Below, piece by piece: positions 4,351 through 12,351 of a stretch of DNA of 18,116 nucleotides. This DNA comes from an archaeon (GTDB lineage: Archaea; Halobacteriota; Syntropharchaeia; Alkanophagales; Methanospirareceae). The notes below the pieces were generated by a model. It made no database searches. It was given only the letters and a program-made list of their open reading frames with translations, and was not told the origin of the DNA. The position numbers and the translations under genes are program-made. The stretch is from positions 1 through 18,116 of the forward strand of contig JASEFB010000033.1 of the NCBI GenBank assembly GCA_030019325.1, given 5' to 3'. The stretch's first letter is position 1, and each line of letters opens with the position of its first letter.

Positions 4351-7300
4351 TTAAAAAATATCGTCAATCCTCCTTTGCACCTCCCTCGTCCTCTCAATCG
4401 CCTTCGCTACCTTCATATAATGCTCTATTTCCTCTAACGATAATTCACGCCCTCTTCTATCCTTCAGATACTTATCCAGCACCTGATACGCACCTATTTT
4501 ATATTCCCATACCTCTTTTGCAATGCCCTCGAAATACTGCTCCTTATTGAAGTAAATTTGTTCATTCTCCTCGTCGTATATTACTTTTTCCACTTTATTC
4601 GTGCCGCTCTCTGGAAATCCTATTTCTCTACCACGTTTTTGAAGTGCAGAATCTTTCAACAAATGAAGCTCTACCAATTCCTTGCCAAGCTCGCTCAAAG
4701 CCTTGAACCTCTCATAATCCAAAGGTAACGGTATTCTGGGGAAATCAATCTTCAAGAATTCCTCGTATCTCTTTCGGTAAGAAGGTGAATAAAGCACGGC
4801 ATAAATGTAATGGAAAATCTCCTCTGGTGTTGGTTCTGCACCTACCGATTCCTTTATGGCTTGTAAAAACTCGTCAGTGAAATTGCAGGTGCGTTCTTGT
4901 TTGGGGGTTTTATCATCTAGCAGCTTTGCTTTAGGACCCTCAGGGTAGAGGTAGAGTGGGAAGAAGTAAGAGCCATCAGATATAAAGTGTCGGTCTCCGA
5001 TGAAATGGCAATTAAAAACACTAAAAGATTCTGTCTTTGGAATTTTTCTTATTGTAGCTAAGGCAAAATTATATTTATTCAAAACATGCTTCATTAAATC
5101 CATTCTATCCCTTTCTACTAAGAGGGGTTCATAACAAATCCATCTATTATCAAAAGGACGGTAAGCATAGGGATAAATTTCCTTCTCCAGCACTTCCTGC
5201 TTTACTTTTTCTCTTGCGTCCTTTAATTCCCATGTCCCTGTATCTCTAAGCTTCAATTTCTCTTTAACCAACTCATCGGATAAACTTCCTGTAAATATCT
5301 TCAGTCTTTGAACAATTTCTTCTCTAGCAAATCCTACAACAAGGTGATCTCTATGGGTGTTGATTCCACTCGACCACTCTTTAAATATATCAGTCACCTT
5401 CCAAAACTTCTCATATTCCTCCCGCAGAGCGAAATCTTTCGGTACGAAGAAATAATAAGGCTCTTTTGGCTCAAGCTCCTGCCAATCCATGCTTTCCACA
5501 TCATTCTCAAAGAGATAAGGATATTTTACCTCTTTTCGCAGCCCCCATACATCTGCATAATAAACCTTCTTCTCCTCTAAAGGCTTATCCAACTTTACAT
5601 AAATCGCAATCGCAACGCCTTGCTGAATATCAAATACATTCTCATCCTTCCCTCCCTCTGGCGTTTTCTCTCCTATCCGCGAAGAGCCGTGCAAATTTAA
5701 GATGTAAATCTTATCAAACGTCTCAAGCAACTTTCTCCGCATACCGCGATGGATTACGCCCGAAAGATACGAATTGTTCGTGATAAACCCTAAAATTCCC
5801 TCACCTGCGCGATCTAACTTCCAATGTGCAAATCTGATGAACTTTATGTAATCATCAGAGAGCGGCTGAATATTCCGCTCTTGTTTCACATCCTCCTTGT
5901 AATCGTCCATCAGTTTCTCAATAAACGCTGATTTGTTCTCCGAACTCACCGAATACGGCGGATTGCCGAGCACAACCAGAATAGGAATCTTCTCTTTCAC
6001 CTCTTTCGCTTCCTCCGCTTCCTTAATAAGATTTGTCAGCGGAAGCGCCCGCTGTTCCGGCTCCTTCATCTCCAGCGTATTCGTCAGGAAAAATTTGAAC
6101 CGCTTATTGCCATTATTCCTGAAATCGTAGCCAAGCTCCTCCAGAAGCATTGCGACTCGAAAATGCCCGATCACGTAAGGTGCAACGAGGATTTCAAACG
6201 CATGGAAATCCCGCAGTATGTGCTCCTCCAAATAAGACCAAATGAGGCCAGCTCTTCTTCTCTCTTCTAACTCCTCCTTTACCTGTTTTATCGCTTGAAT
6301 AACAAAGGTTAACGTTCCAGCCGCAGGGTCTAAGAGCGTTACATCGCGCGATGCAAAGCCCTCATCCTTACCAAAATCAGCCTTCAATAGCTTGTGAATG
6401 CTTCGCACGATGTAGGAAACCACCGGGAGTGGCGTGTAATACACACCCAACCTCTGTCTTTCTTCTGGATCATAGGTAGCGAGAAACGTTTCGTAAAACT
6501 GAATTACCGGGTCCTCTTCCCATTTCGTTATCTTGAACTCCTCGTGAATCGAAGCGACATCTGCTTTCTCAAGCATCTCTGCTATGTCATCAATAATCCA
6601 GGTTAGTGATGCTGGAAAATCCGGTCCGACGAAGGTATAAAAAATCTCTCTCAACAAAGGTACACTCTCCGGGATATACCTCCATGCGCCTACCTTCAAA
6701 TTCGTCTCCTCCAGCTTATACATTCGCATCCACGCCGCAAACAGCCCGTATGCAATTGTTTGTGCGTACAAATCTGCAAATTTCTCTTTCGTCAGCGTCT
6801 CTATGAGATTCTCCTGAAACGCGTGATAGAAATTCATCACCGCTTCTTGCCCTGCAGAAAGCTCCTCGTTCAAAACTCCTTCAAGCAGCCTCGTCCTCTT
6901 CGCAAGCGCTATCGATAGGTCATTCGAGTTCCTTATCTCTGGCGTTGAGAACTCGAAGAACATTTCAAGTAGTCCATAAAATTCTTCCAGGTTCTGAGGC
7001 GATGGGACTTTCAAATTCTGTAAATCCAACTGCCTACCCACTTCTACCCGAGCTCGAAGCGCCCCATCTTTATACAACCAGAACTCCAAGAAATTTGTCA
7101 AAATAAGATTGGGAAGGTATTCACGGTATCTCTTTAATTGTTCGGAATCCTCAAAGTCTTTCAGATTCTTATCCACACCTTTCGCTTCGATATGACCAAT
7201 AATCTCTCCGTCTCTTCTGACGAAAAAATCCGGTATACCCACTTCAGTTCTCTTCGGCAAAACAAACGGGAATGTTGAATAGCCAAAAATCTTCCCACTT

Positions 7301-7431
7301 TCCTGGATAAAGTGTTTCAAGCAATCGTAAAAACTGCCTTCACTGAAGTTCCCACCTACGTAAATCTCATAAATTTCCTCAAAATATCTCTTGAGCGCTT
7401 TTCTAAGTTTCTCTTTCGCTTTCTTATCCAT
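4351..7431 (-). CDS. Single-chain restriction-modification enzyme (N6-adenine methylase with N-terminal nuclease; type IIG/ISP-like)
   Basis: A 1026-residue protein with nuclease, methylase and target-recognition parts in order. Residues 67-84 hold PDFFVRRDGEIIGHIEAK, a PD-(D/E)xK nuclease core (Asp68, Glu82, Lys84). Residues 326-343 (RQRLGVYYTPLPVVSYIV) precede methylase motif I, DPAAGTLTF (368-376). Motif IV, NPPY, is at 490-493, which marks a gamma-type N6-adenine methyltransferase using S-adenosylmethionine. About 500 residues follow with no catalytic motif, as expected for a specificity domain resembling that of type ISP enzymes; no helicase motifs are seen, so it is not a full ISP enzyme. 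It would methylate and cut foreign DNA. The start ATG 7431 follows AGAGAGAT. Its C-terminal tail occurs as decayed copies at 3306-3500 and 2384-2460. It lies at the border between accessory and housekeeping DNA and looks intact. Confidence 0.9.
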   Translation of the reverse strand: MDKKAKEKLRKALKRYFEEIYEIYVGGNFSEGSFYDCLKHFIQESGKIFGYSTFPFVLPKRTEVGIPDFFVRRDGEIIGHIEAKGVDKNLKDFEDSEQLKRYREYLPNLILTNFLEFWLYKDGALRARVEVGRQLDLQNLKVPSPQNLEEFYGLLEMFFEFSTPEIRNSNDLSIALAKRTRLLEGVLNEELSAGQEAVMNFYHAFQENLIETLTKEKFADLYAQTIAYGLFAAWMRMYKLEETNLKVGAWRYIPESVPLLREIFYTFVGPDFPASLTWIIDDIAEMLEKADVASIHEEFKITKWEEDPVIQFYETFLATYDPEERQRLGVYYTPLPVVSYIVRSIHKLLKADFGKDEGFASRDVTLLDPAAGTLTFVIQAIKQVKEELEERRRAGLIWSYLEEHILRDFHAFEILVAPYVIGHFRVAMLLEELGYDFRNNGNKRFKFFLTNTLEMKEPEQRALPLTNLIKEAEEAKEVKEKIPILVVLGNPPYSVSSENKSAFIEKLMDDYKEDVKQERNIQPLSDDYIKFIRFAHWKLDRAGEGILGFITNNSYLSGVIHRGMRRKLLETFDKIYILNLHGSSRIGEKTPEGGKDENVFDIQQGVAIAIYVKLDKPLEEKKVYYADVWGLRKEVKYPYLFENDVESMDWQELEPKEPYYFFVPKDFALREEYEKFWKVTDIFKEWSSGINTHRDHLVVGFAREEIVQRLKIFTGSLSDELVKEKLKLRDTGTWELKDAREKVKQEVLEKEIYPYAYRPFDNRWICYEPLLVERDRMDLMKHVLNKYNFALATIRKIPKTESFSVFNCHFIGDRHFISDGSYFFPLYLYPEGPKAKLLDDKTPKQERTCNFTDEFLQAIKESVGAEPTPEEIFHYIYAVLYSPSYRKRYEEFLKIDFPRIPLPLDYERFKALSELGKELVELHLLKDSALQKRGREIGFPESGTNKVEKVIYDEENEQIYFNKEQYFEGIAKEVWEYKIGAYQVLDKYLKDRRGRELSLEEIEHYMKVAKAIERTREVQRRIDDIF

Positions 7432-7474
7432 TTATCTCTCTTTATTTCTTTTATGGATGAAATAGCTATAAAAA

Positions 7475-8089
7475 CTAAAAACCTGAGCCTTTGAAAAACT
7501 TCTCCTTTAGAATCCCCATCGCCTCCTTCTCCCTCCGACTCCCGCATTTCTTGACGATTTCGGCATATCGTTCCATCAGCTTCCTCATCTCCTTCTTTTC
7601 TCGCTCATCTTTGGTTATATCAAATCTCGTTGCGAGAATAGCAGCTTCGATTGCCGCATTCAGCCCTCGGTTTATCGCTTTTATCTCTTTTCGGTTTATC
7701 TTGACTGCACGAGGTAGCACCTGAAAATGGAGATAGTCGCTGCGTTCTTCTATTAAAACACTCGTGAATGCGATCCATGCGTTTGCTTTCGCTAAGACGG
7801 GCACGCCTGCAAAATCAGCGAAATGCGCTTCGCTCAGATGCTCAAAGGCTGCTTTCACAAATATGACCGCATCATCAGTCACATTCGCCGCTAACATGTT
7901 TGTTTCCAGCACGTTAGCAAGCGTTTGCGAACCCTTATAGAGCTTCACAAAGTGTAGAGGTTCGCCTGTACCCTCATTAATTACGGTTATTATCCCGATA
8001 GGAGCTGCATTCGGCATTCCGGAAGCCGACTTCGTGGTGACGATTACTTCTGATATGCCCTCTCCTATCCCAGCTTCTTTCAACTCCAT
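7475..8089 (-). CDS. DUF447 family protein (FMN-binding split-barrel type)
   Basis: A 204-residue protein matching the DUF447 pattern: an N-terminal split-barrel start with SEVIVTTKSASGMPNAAPIG (residues 13-32) and HFVKLYKGSQTLANVLET (46-63), then FAGVPVLAKANAWIAF and a helical C-terminal half INRGLNAAIEAAILATRFDI. DUF447 members are related to the flavin-reductase-like FMN-binding barrel, and are common in archaea and in organisms using tetrahydromethanopterin; the exact reaction is not settled as far as I know. A flavin-dependent reduction is therefore inference. The start at ATG 8089 agrees with the family N-terminus. TTTAATATACC on the minus strand near 8130-8143 can serve as its TATA box, giving it a promoter separate from the Mrp gene upstream. 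Confidence 0.85.
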   Translation of the reverse strand: MELKEAGIGEGISEVIVTTKSASGMPNAAPIGIITVINEGTGEPLHFVKLYKGSQTLANVLETNMLAANVTDDAVIFVKAAFEHLSEAHFADFAGVPVLAKANAWIAFTSVLIEERSDYLHFQVLPRAVKINRKEIKAINRGLNAAIEAAILATRFDITKDEREKKEMRKLMERYAEIVKKCGSRREKEAMGILKEKFFKGSGF

Positions 8090-8150
8090 TTTTCTTTGGG
8101 GCAGGTCTGCTGACTGCTTGTTCAGGCACGGTATATTAAATATGTAAGAG

Positions 8151-8999
8151 TTACTCTTTCACTTCCTTACCTTCCACAAATGCCCGCACATTCTCGATGA
8201 TCTGCTCAAATGCCTCAGTTACTCTCGAGCCCTTCTGCAGGACAAAGGGCGTCCCGCTATCCGCGGCTTCTACCATCTGCGGGTCAAACGGCACCCTGCC
8301 GAGGAACGGCACGCCTAATTCTATCGCCGCTCGCTCCCCTCCACCATACTTGAAAATGTTTATCTCGGTTCCACAGTGCGGACACACAAATCCACTCATG
8401 TTCTCTATTATGCCTATGACCGGCACTTGCAGCACCCGCGAGAAGTTTACCGCCTTTCTCGCACTCAATAACGCTAAATCCTGCGGCGTTGTGACAATGA
8501 TCGCGCCATCTACCTTTTTCATCAGTTGCACAACACTGAGCGGCTCGTCACCCGTCCCTGGCGGGAGATCAATAACCATATAATCCAGCTCACCCCACTC
8601 CACACCGGTGAGAAATTGTCGTATCGCATTCATCTTCAATGGCCCCCGCCAGATAACCGAAGCGTCCTTGCTCGGAAGTAAAAATCCTATCGAAATCGCT
8701 TTCAGCCGCGGTATAACCTCAACCGGGTAGATTTTTCCTTCTATTACCGCTGGCCGCTTGTCCTCGATCCCCAATATCTTCGGCACATTCGGCCCATGTA
8801 TATCAGCATCCATCAACCCCACATCTAAACCATTCATACCGAGAGCAAAAGCGAGATTCGCTGCCACCGTTGTTTTCCCTACACCTCCCTTTCCACTCAT
8901 CACCATTACCTTGTGCTTTACCTTTGCCATTCTCGCTTCCACTGCCTCTTGCGGCTCTTCCACTTCGTTTTTCCTTTCCTCCTCATTTTCTGCGCCCAT
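8151..8999 (-). CDS. mrp: Mrp/NBP35 family iron-sulfur cluster carrier ATPase
   Basis: A 282-residue P-loop ATPase of the MinD/Mrp class. After an acidic, disordered N-terminus (1-25) it has the deviant Walker A GKGGVGKTT (36-44) with its signature second Lys, the switch DADIHGPNVPKILG (64-77), Walker B region DLPPGTGDEP (144-153), and CPHC at 206-209, the pair of cysteines that bridges an iron-sulfur cluster between two subunits. Such proteins hold and pass [4Fe-4S] clusters to target enzymes in the cytoplasm; archaeal homologues replace bacterial ApbC. The length is normal and no N-terminal ferredoxin-like Cys motif of eukaryotic Nbp35 is present. GGGGTGA lies about 11 bases before ATG 8999. 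A 210-base non-coding stretch upstream holds its promoter. Confidence 0.95.
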   Translation of the reverse strand: MGAENEEERKNEVEEPQEAVEARMAKVKHKVMVMSGKGGVGKTTVAANLAFALGMNGLDVGLMDADIHGPNVPKILGIEDKRPAVIEGKIYPVEVIPRLKAISIGFLLPSKDASVIWRGPLKMNAIRQFLTGVEWGELDYMVIDLPPGTGDEPLSVVQLMKKVDGAIIVTTPQDLALLSARKAVNFSRVLQVPVIGIIENMSGFVCPHCGTEINIFKYGGGERAAIELGVPFLGRVPFDPQMVEAADSGTPFVLQKGSRVTEAFEQIIENVRAFVEGKEVKE

Positions 9000-9211
9000 T
9001 TTTTATTTTTCACCCCTAACCTGATCTTAAACCAGGAAATATGCCGGAAAGCCCACACACCTTCGACCTGGCAGTATGAGTTAAGAAAAAGAGAGATGGA
9101 AAAATTTTAAAAGATGAATTATATCGTTCCTCTTTCAAGATAAAGAATACGGATAACACGCAGCTTCGTTTGACATACCTTCCCAGCGGGGAACTTCAAA
9201 CAAAACAGCCT
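9000..9211. other. Intergenic region between the phosphopantothenate synthetase end and the Mrp start
   Basis: No gene or tRNA was found. It contains the leader of the Mrp gene (AGGTTAGGGGTGA just before 8999), an A/T-rich promoter-like part near 9095-9125, and a hairpin at 9168-9201. Confidence 0.5.
9168..9201 (-). terminator. Two-tier hairpin after the phosphopantothenate synthetase gene
   Basis: GTTTGA (9168-9173) pairs with TCAAAC (9196-9201), and inside it TTCCC (9180-9184) pairs with GGGAA (9189-9193) around the loop AGCG. An asymmetric internal loop of six and two bases separates the stems. It begins 10 bases after the stop of the gene on the minus strand, where a terminator or an mRNA 3'-end structure is expected. 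There is no strong T-run directly after it, so a regulatory leader element of the Mrp transcript is the alternative. Confidence 0.4.
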
Positions 9212-9967
9212 TCACAACTCCCCCAATTCCTCCTCCTCTAATCGCTTCACCATCTCTTTAATAACCGCTTCCAAATTTTCTTTATTATCAAAATCCTCCA
9301 CTAACAGCCCTTTTCCATTACCCTTTTTCTTTTCTTTAATAACCGAAATAAGGTTCGCCATTGCCCTTTCTAGATCATCCACGATGCTCACAGTCGCGTA
9401 CTTCGAAGTACGCGATAAAGGATTCAAATCAATGGCTATCACCTTCTTCCCCATCTTGATAAGTGCTTCGCATCTATCACCATCTTCTAAAGGCACAAGA
9501 ACAACATCAGCACTGTATATTCCTTCTCTATCAACCCGTGCACGTGCATGCTCTATTCCCGGTATTCTCGCATCTGCTTTATCACCAAGCACGTGAGCAG
9601 CGCCGTGCCGCTCCAAATGCTCCTTTATCTTCCTCACCCGCTCTTCTGTCCAATAAAAGATGTTCACCTCTAACGGTGCGTCCAGTAGTTCGCTCAGCTC
9701 TATCACCTTTTCGGGGACTAATGCGGCGACATTGCCGTTCACTGAAATCACCGGCTTCTTCGCGGTGAGCAACAAAGCAGCGGCAGCTTCTGTCGCTTTC
9801 ATCGCAGCCGATAGCGTCCGTTCACCAATCAGATAATCAAAAGCTTCACCCCTGCCATGTGCGATTAAGCCCTGTTTGCTTGTTATCCCGGCCTCTATGC
9901 CTGCAACAAGCTTTTCACGTTTCATTAAAGACTTATATCGAGGATGCGTCTCTGGAACTCTAAACAT
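9212..9967 (-). CDS. 4-phosphopantoate--beta-alanine ligase (phosphopantothenate synthetase, DUF137)
   Basis: A 251-residue enzyme of the archaeal coenzyme A pathway. It joins 4-phosphopantoate and beta-alanine with ATP to give 4'-phosphopantothenate, replacing bacterial pantothenate synthetase in Archaea. Family signatures are clear: HPRYKSL near the N-terminus (8-14), AGITSKQGLIAHGRGEAFDY (27-46), KPVISVNGNVAALVPEKVIE (69-88), GIYSADVVLVPLEDGDRCEA (148-167), and IDLNPLSRTSKYATVSIVDD (175-194). The last 35 residues are a charged, lower-complexity tail (EKKKGNGKGLL then acidic) that goes beyond the conserved domain. ATG 9967 follows TTAAGGGTT. The gene starts 41 bases after the PDCD5-like gene on the same strand, with T-rich DNA between, so it may be transcribed separately. 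Confidence 0.95.
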   Translation of the reverse strand: MFRVPETHPRYKSLMKREKLVAGIEAGITSKQGLIAHGRGEAFDYLIGERTLSAAMKATEAAAALLLTAKKPVISVNGNVAALVPEKVIELSELLDAPLEVNIFYWTEERVRKIKEHLERHGAAHVLGDKADARIPGIEHARARVDREGIYSADVVLVPLEDGDRCEALIKMGKKVIAIDLNPLSRTSKYATVSIVDDLERAMANLISVIKEKKKGNGKGLLVEDFDNKENLEAVIKEMVKRLEEEELGEL

Positions 9968-10008
9968 AACCCTTAAAAGAAATTTTTACAAAAGAAAGGA
10001 TTTATTTA

Positions 10009-10341
10009 TTATTTTCTTTTTATCGTAATCTCGCGCTTCTTTGGCATTATCTGCCGCAAGAGCTCTTTAAATTGCGCATCGGTTATCATACTCTTTATCC
10101 TTCCGGTCTGCGCCAATGCGATGAGCTGATTCTCCAACTGTTCTGCAAATTCAGGCTTCGCCATTCGTATGGTATTTAACCGCTCTCTCGCCTCTGACGT
10201 GAGAATCTGCTTGATAATGTTCTTTTTTGCCTCTTCTATCTCTTTCCTCCTCTCTTCTTCCGCAGCCGCCCCCGCCTGTGCCTGCATCATCTGTTCATAC
10301 TTTCTCTTTCGTATCTCCTCTAATTCCTCGTCATCTGCCAT
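10009..10341 (-). CDS. PDCD5-family DNA-binding protein
   Basis: A 110-residue, highly charged protein like archaeal homologues of human programmed cell death 5. The N-terminal helix contains ELEEIRKRKYEQMMQAQAGA; the conserved three-helix core follows with KNIIKQILTSEARERLNTIR and KPEFAEQLENQLIALAQTGR (residues 64-83), then ITDAQFKELLRQI and a basic tail (KKREITIKRK). The archaeal proteins bind DNA in vitro or are linked to translation, and the cellular role is not settled. The gene follows rps19e with a 22-base gap and a GGTG ribosome binding site, which is the usual archaeal order, so the two form one operon. Confidence 0.95.
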   Translation of the reverse strand: MADDEELEEIRKRKYEQMMQAQAGAAAEEERRKEIEEAKKNIIKQILTSEARERLNTIRMAKPEFAEQLENQLIALAQTGRIKSMITDAQFKELLRQIMPKKREITIKRK

Positions 10342-10363
10342 CTTTTAACACCTGCCTCTCCTT

Positions 10364-10801
10364 CTACTCCTCCTTCGTTGATTCATCCATAATCTCTAGC
10401 TCACGAGCAGTAGTATCGAGAAATTTTTGCCCCTCGGGCGATATCTTCCGTCCCTTTTTCGTTTTCGTTACATACCCTGCTCGTTCTAACTGCGAAAGCA
10501 CCTCTCGTATTATCTTCCCGGAAGCTTCTCTGAACCGTTCTCTCTTCACACCCCTCCCCACTCTTCCTCCGTAACGGGTGCGCAGCCTTGCCACCCCCAC
10601 TGGTCCGTGAATATATATCTGCCGGAGCACCGATGCACATCTCACCCACCACCAGTCTTTATCCTGTGGGGGTAATTCCTTATTTGCCATCCCTTTAACA
10701 TTTATGCCCCATTTTGGCAGAGAAATCGCTTTGTTCTTCTTTAATTTCTCACCCACCACCCGCACTAGTTTATCCGGTGGGACATCGTATACTGTGGTCA
10801 T
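10364..10801 (-). CDS. rps19e: 30S ribosomal protein S19e
   Basis: A 145-residue protein with the whole S19e domain. It starts MTTVYDVPPDKLVRVVGEKL, contains PPQDKDWWWVRCASVLRQIY (residues 44-63) with the Trp cluster of the family, the basic loop GPVGVARLRTRYGGRVGRG (65-83), and the C-terminal helix-turn RAGYVTKTKKGRKISPEGQK. S19e is an archaeal/eukaryotic small-subunit protein without a bacterial counterpart, located on the head of the 30S subunit. It heads the unit with the PDCD5-like gene and is divergent from gatB. A TTTTTATG stretch near 10835-10843 could be its TATA box. The acidic C-terminal tail (IMDESTKEE) is a minor extension. Confidence 0.97.
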   Translation of the reverse strand: MTTVYDVPPDKLVRVVGEKLKKNKAISLPKWGINVKGMANKELPPQDKDWWWVRCASVLRQIYIHGPVGVARLRTRYGGRVGRGVKRERFREASGKIIREVLSQLERAGYVTKTKKGRKISPEGQKFLDTTARELEIMDESTKEE

Positions 10802-10886
10802 TTTATTTTATCCATTTATATTCCCTCAAAACATAAAAACTTAAGTGGTAAAAGTAATTGCTGCTTCGTGGAAGGAGAAAGCATAA
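10802..10886. promoter_or_regulatory. Divergent promoter region of rps19e and gatB
   Basis: The 85 bases between the two starts are A/T-rich on the rps19e side (GAATATAAATGG on the minus strand near 10812-10823). On the gatB side they end with GAAGGAGAAAG, a Shine-Dalgarno sequence 6-10 bases before ATG 10887. ACATAAAAACTTAAG (10831-10845) is a candidate TATA element for gatB. Confidence 0.45.
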
Positions 10887-12308
10887 ATGGATGTAAAAAT
10901 TGGATTAGAATGTCATGCTCAGCTTCTTACTCAATCAAAATTATTTTGCTCCTGCTCCACGGACTATCATAATGCTGAACCAAATACGCACGTGTGTGCA
11001 ACCTGTTTGGGCTTACCCGGAGCTTTGCCAGTGGTAAATGAGCGTGCAATAAGATATGGCATAAAAGTGGCGCTCGCGCTCGGCTGTACCATCCAGCCCA
11101 AAGTAATCTTCTACCGGAAGAATTATTATTATCCTGACCTCCCACGGGGTTTCCAGATTACACAATATGAATTCCCCATTGCGTTTAATGGATTAGTACG
11201 AATTGAAAGTGATGGTGGGAAAGAGAGGGAAATAAGAATAAAGCGGGTGCACATGGAGGAAGACCCCGGTAGGCTGGTGTATAGAGGTACAATAGACACC
11301 GCAACATATTCGCTTGTTGATTATAACCGGTCAGGAATACCGTTGGTGGAGATAGTGACCGAGCCCGACCTCAAGTCGCCGAAGGAGGCACGCATATTTT
11401 TAGGGAAGTTAAGGAGTATATTGGAGTATTTAGGCGTGTTTGAGGGTGATTTGGAAGGCGCGATGCGCGTTGATGCGAATATATCATTGAAAGGAGGAGA
11501 ACGGGCAGAAGTAAAGAATATCTCTTCTTATAAAGGTGTGGAGAAGGCGTTGTCGTTTGAGATAACACGACAGAAGAATTTGTTGCGGAGAGGTCTTACC
11601 GTTCAGCAGGAGACGAGACACTACGATGAAACGCGTGGTGTAACGCTTTCCTTGCGGACGAAAGAGTTTGAGCATGACTATCGCTACTTTCCGGAGCCAG
11701 ACCTCGTGCCCATTCGCATTTCTAACCGTATAGAAGAGATAAGGCGGGAGATACCAGAACTCCCGGACGAAAAGAAGCTTCGATTCATCGCACAGTATTC
11801 GCTCACGATGGAGCATGCGAATGCGCTCACCTTCGATAGACATATCGCGGATTTTTATGAAGTAGTAGCGTCAAAAATAGATCCAAAGCTGAGTGCTACT
11901 TGGATTGCGGATGTGCTGAAAGGGGAGTTGAATTATCGCTCTATCTCAATGCGAGAGGCGTCAAAAAGAATCTCGCCCGATGATTTCGTCGCTATGCTGA
12001 GGTATCTGAAGAAGGGTGTGATTACAGAGCGAGGAGCAACGGAAATAATACGGGAGATGCTTGACTCTGGTGGTAAGCCTGAGGAGATACTAAGGAGCAA
12101 AGGATTGGCAAGTATAGGTTCGGATGAGATTGAAAAAGCGATACATGCAGTGATAAAGGAGAATGAAGCTGCAGTTAAGGATTACAAAGCAGGTAAAAAG
12201 GAAGCCTTGAATTTCCTCGTCGGACAGGTAATGAAGCATACACGCGGAACCGCAGATCCAAAAGAAGTTCGTGCGATGCTCACGCGGAAAATAGATGGTG
12301 AGATCTGA
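10887..12308 (+). CDS. gatB: Aspartyl/glutamyl-tRNA amidotransferase subunit B
   Basis: A 473-residue GatB protein. With GatA and GatC it converts Asp-tRNA(Asn) or Glu-tRNA(Gln) to the amide form; GatB phosphorylates the misacylated tRNA and binds its end. The N-terminus MDVKIGLECHAQLLTQSKLF is followed by the zinc-binding cysteines C21, C23, C37 and C40, then the cradle with FYRKNYYYPDLPRGFQITQY (about 87-106), MRVDANISL, and EVKNISSYKGVEKALSFEI. The YqeY-type C-terminal domain ends GQVMKHTRGTADPKEVRAML. A GGAGA ribosome binding site precedes ATG 10887. gatA and gatC are not in the window. In Archaea the GatCAB enzyme usually serves Asn-tRNA, since Gln-tRNA is made by GatDE; the form here cannot be told apart from GatE by context, but the length and lack of the AspRS-like insert favour GatB. 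Confidence 0.95.
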   Translation: MDVKIGLECHAQLLTQSKLFCSCSTDYHNAEPNTHVCATCLGLPGALPVVNERAIRYGIKVALALGCTIQPKVIFYRKNYYYPDLPRGFQITQYEFPIAFNGLVRIESDGGKEREIRIKRVHMEEDPGRLVYRGTIDTATYSLVDYNRSGIPLVEIVTEPDLKSPKEARIFLGKLRSILEYLGVFEGDLEGAMRVDANISLKGGERAEVKNISSYKGVEKALSFEITRQKNLLRRGLTVQQETRHYDETRGVTLSLRTKEFEHDYRYFPEPDLVPIRISNRIEEIRREIPELPDEKKLRFIAQYSLTMEHANALTFDRHIADFYEVVASKIDPKLSATWIADVLKGELNYRSISMREASKRISPDDFVAMLRYLKKGVITERGATEIIREMLDSGGKPEEILRSKGLASIGSDEIEKAIHAVIKENEAAVKDYKAGKKEALNFLVGQVMKHTRGTADPKEVRAMLTRKIDGEI

Positions 12309-12351
12309 ATGATGAGCTCGTGGTGAGTCTAAAAGTGGAAAAACCAAAGCG

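Noticed and set aside
4218..4550. 110-codon plus-strand frame across the end of the restriction gene
   Set aside because: Most of it is antisense to the conserved enzyme tail, and similar frames appear opposite the decayed tail copies for the same reason.
8197..8583. 128-codon plus-strand frame opposite the Mrp gene
   Set aside because: It lies antisense inside a strongly conserved ATPase gene and its amino acid sequence is low-complexity with no known domain.
9040..9090. tRNA-like stretch with CCTTCGACCTGG near the Mrp leader
   Set aside because: No acceptor stem, anticodon arm or matching GTTCRANYC T-loop can be assembled on either strand.
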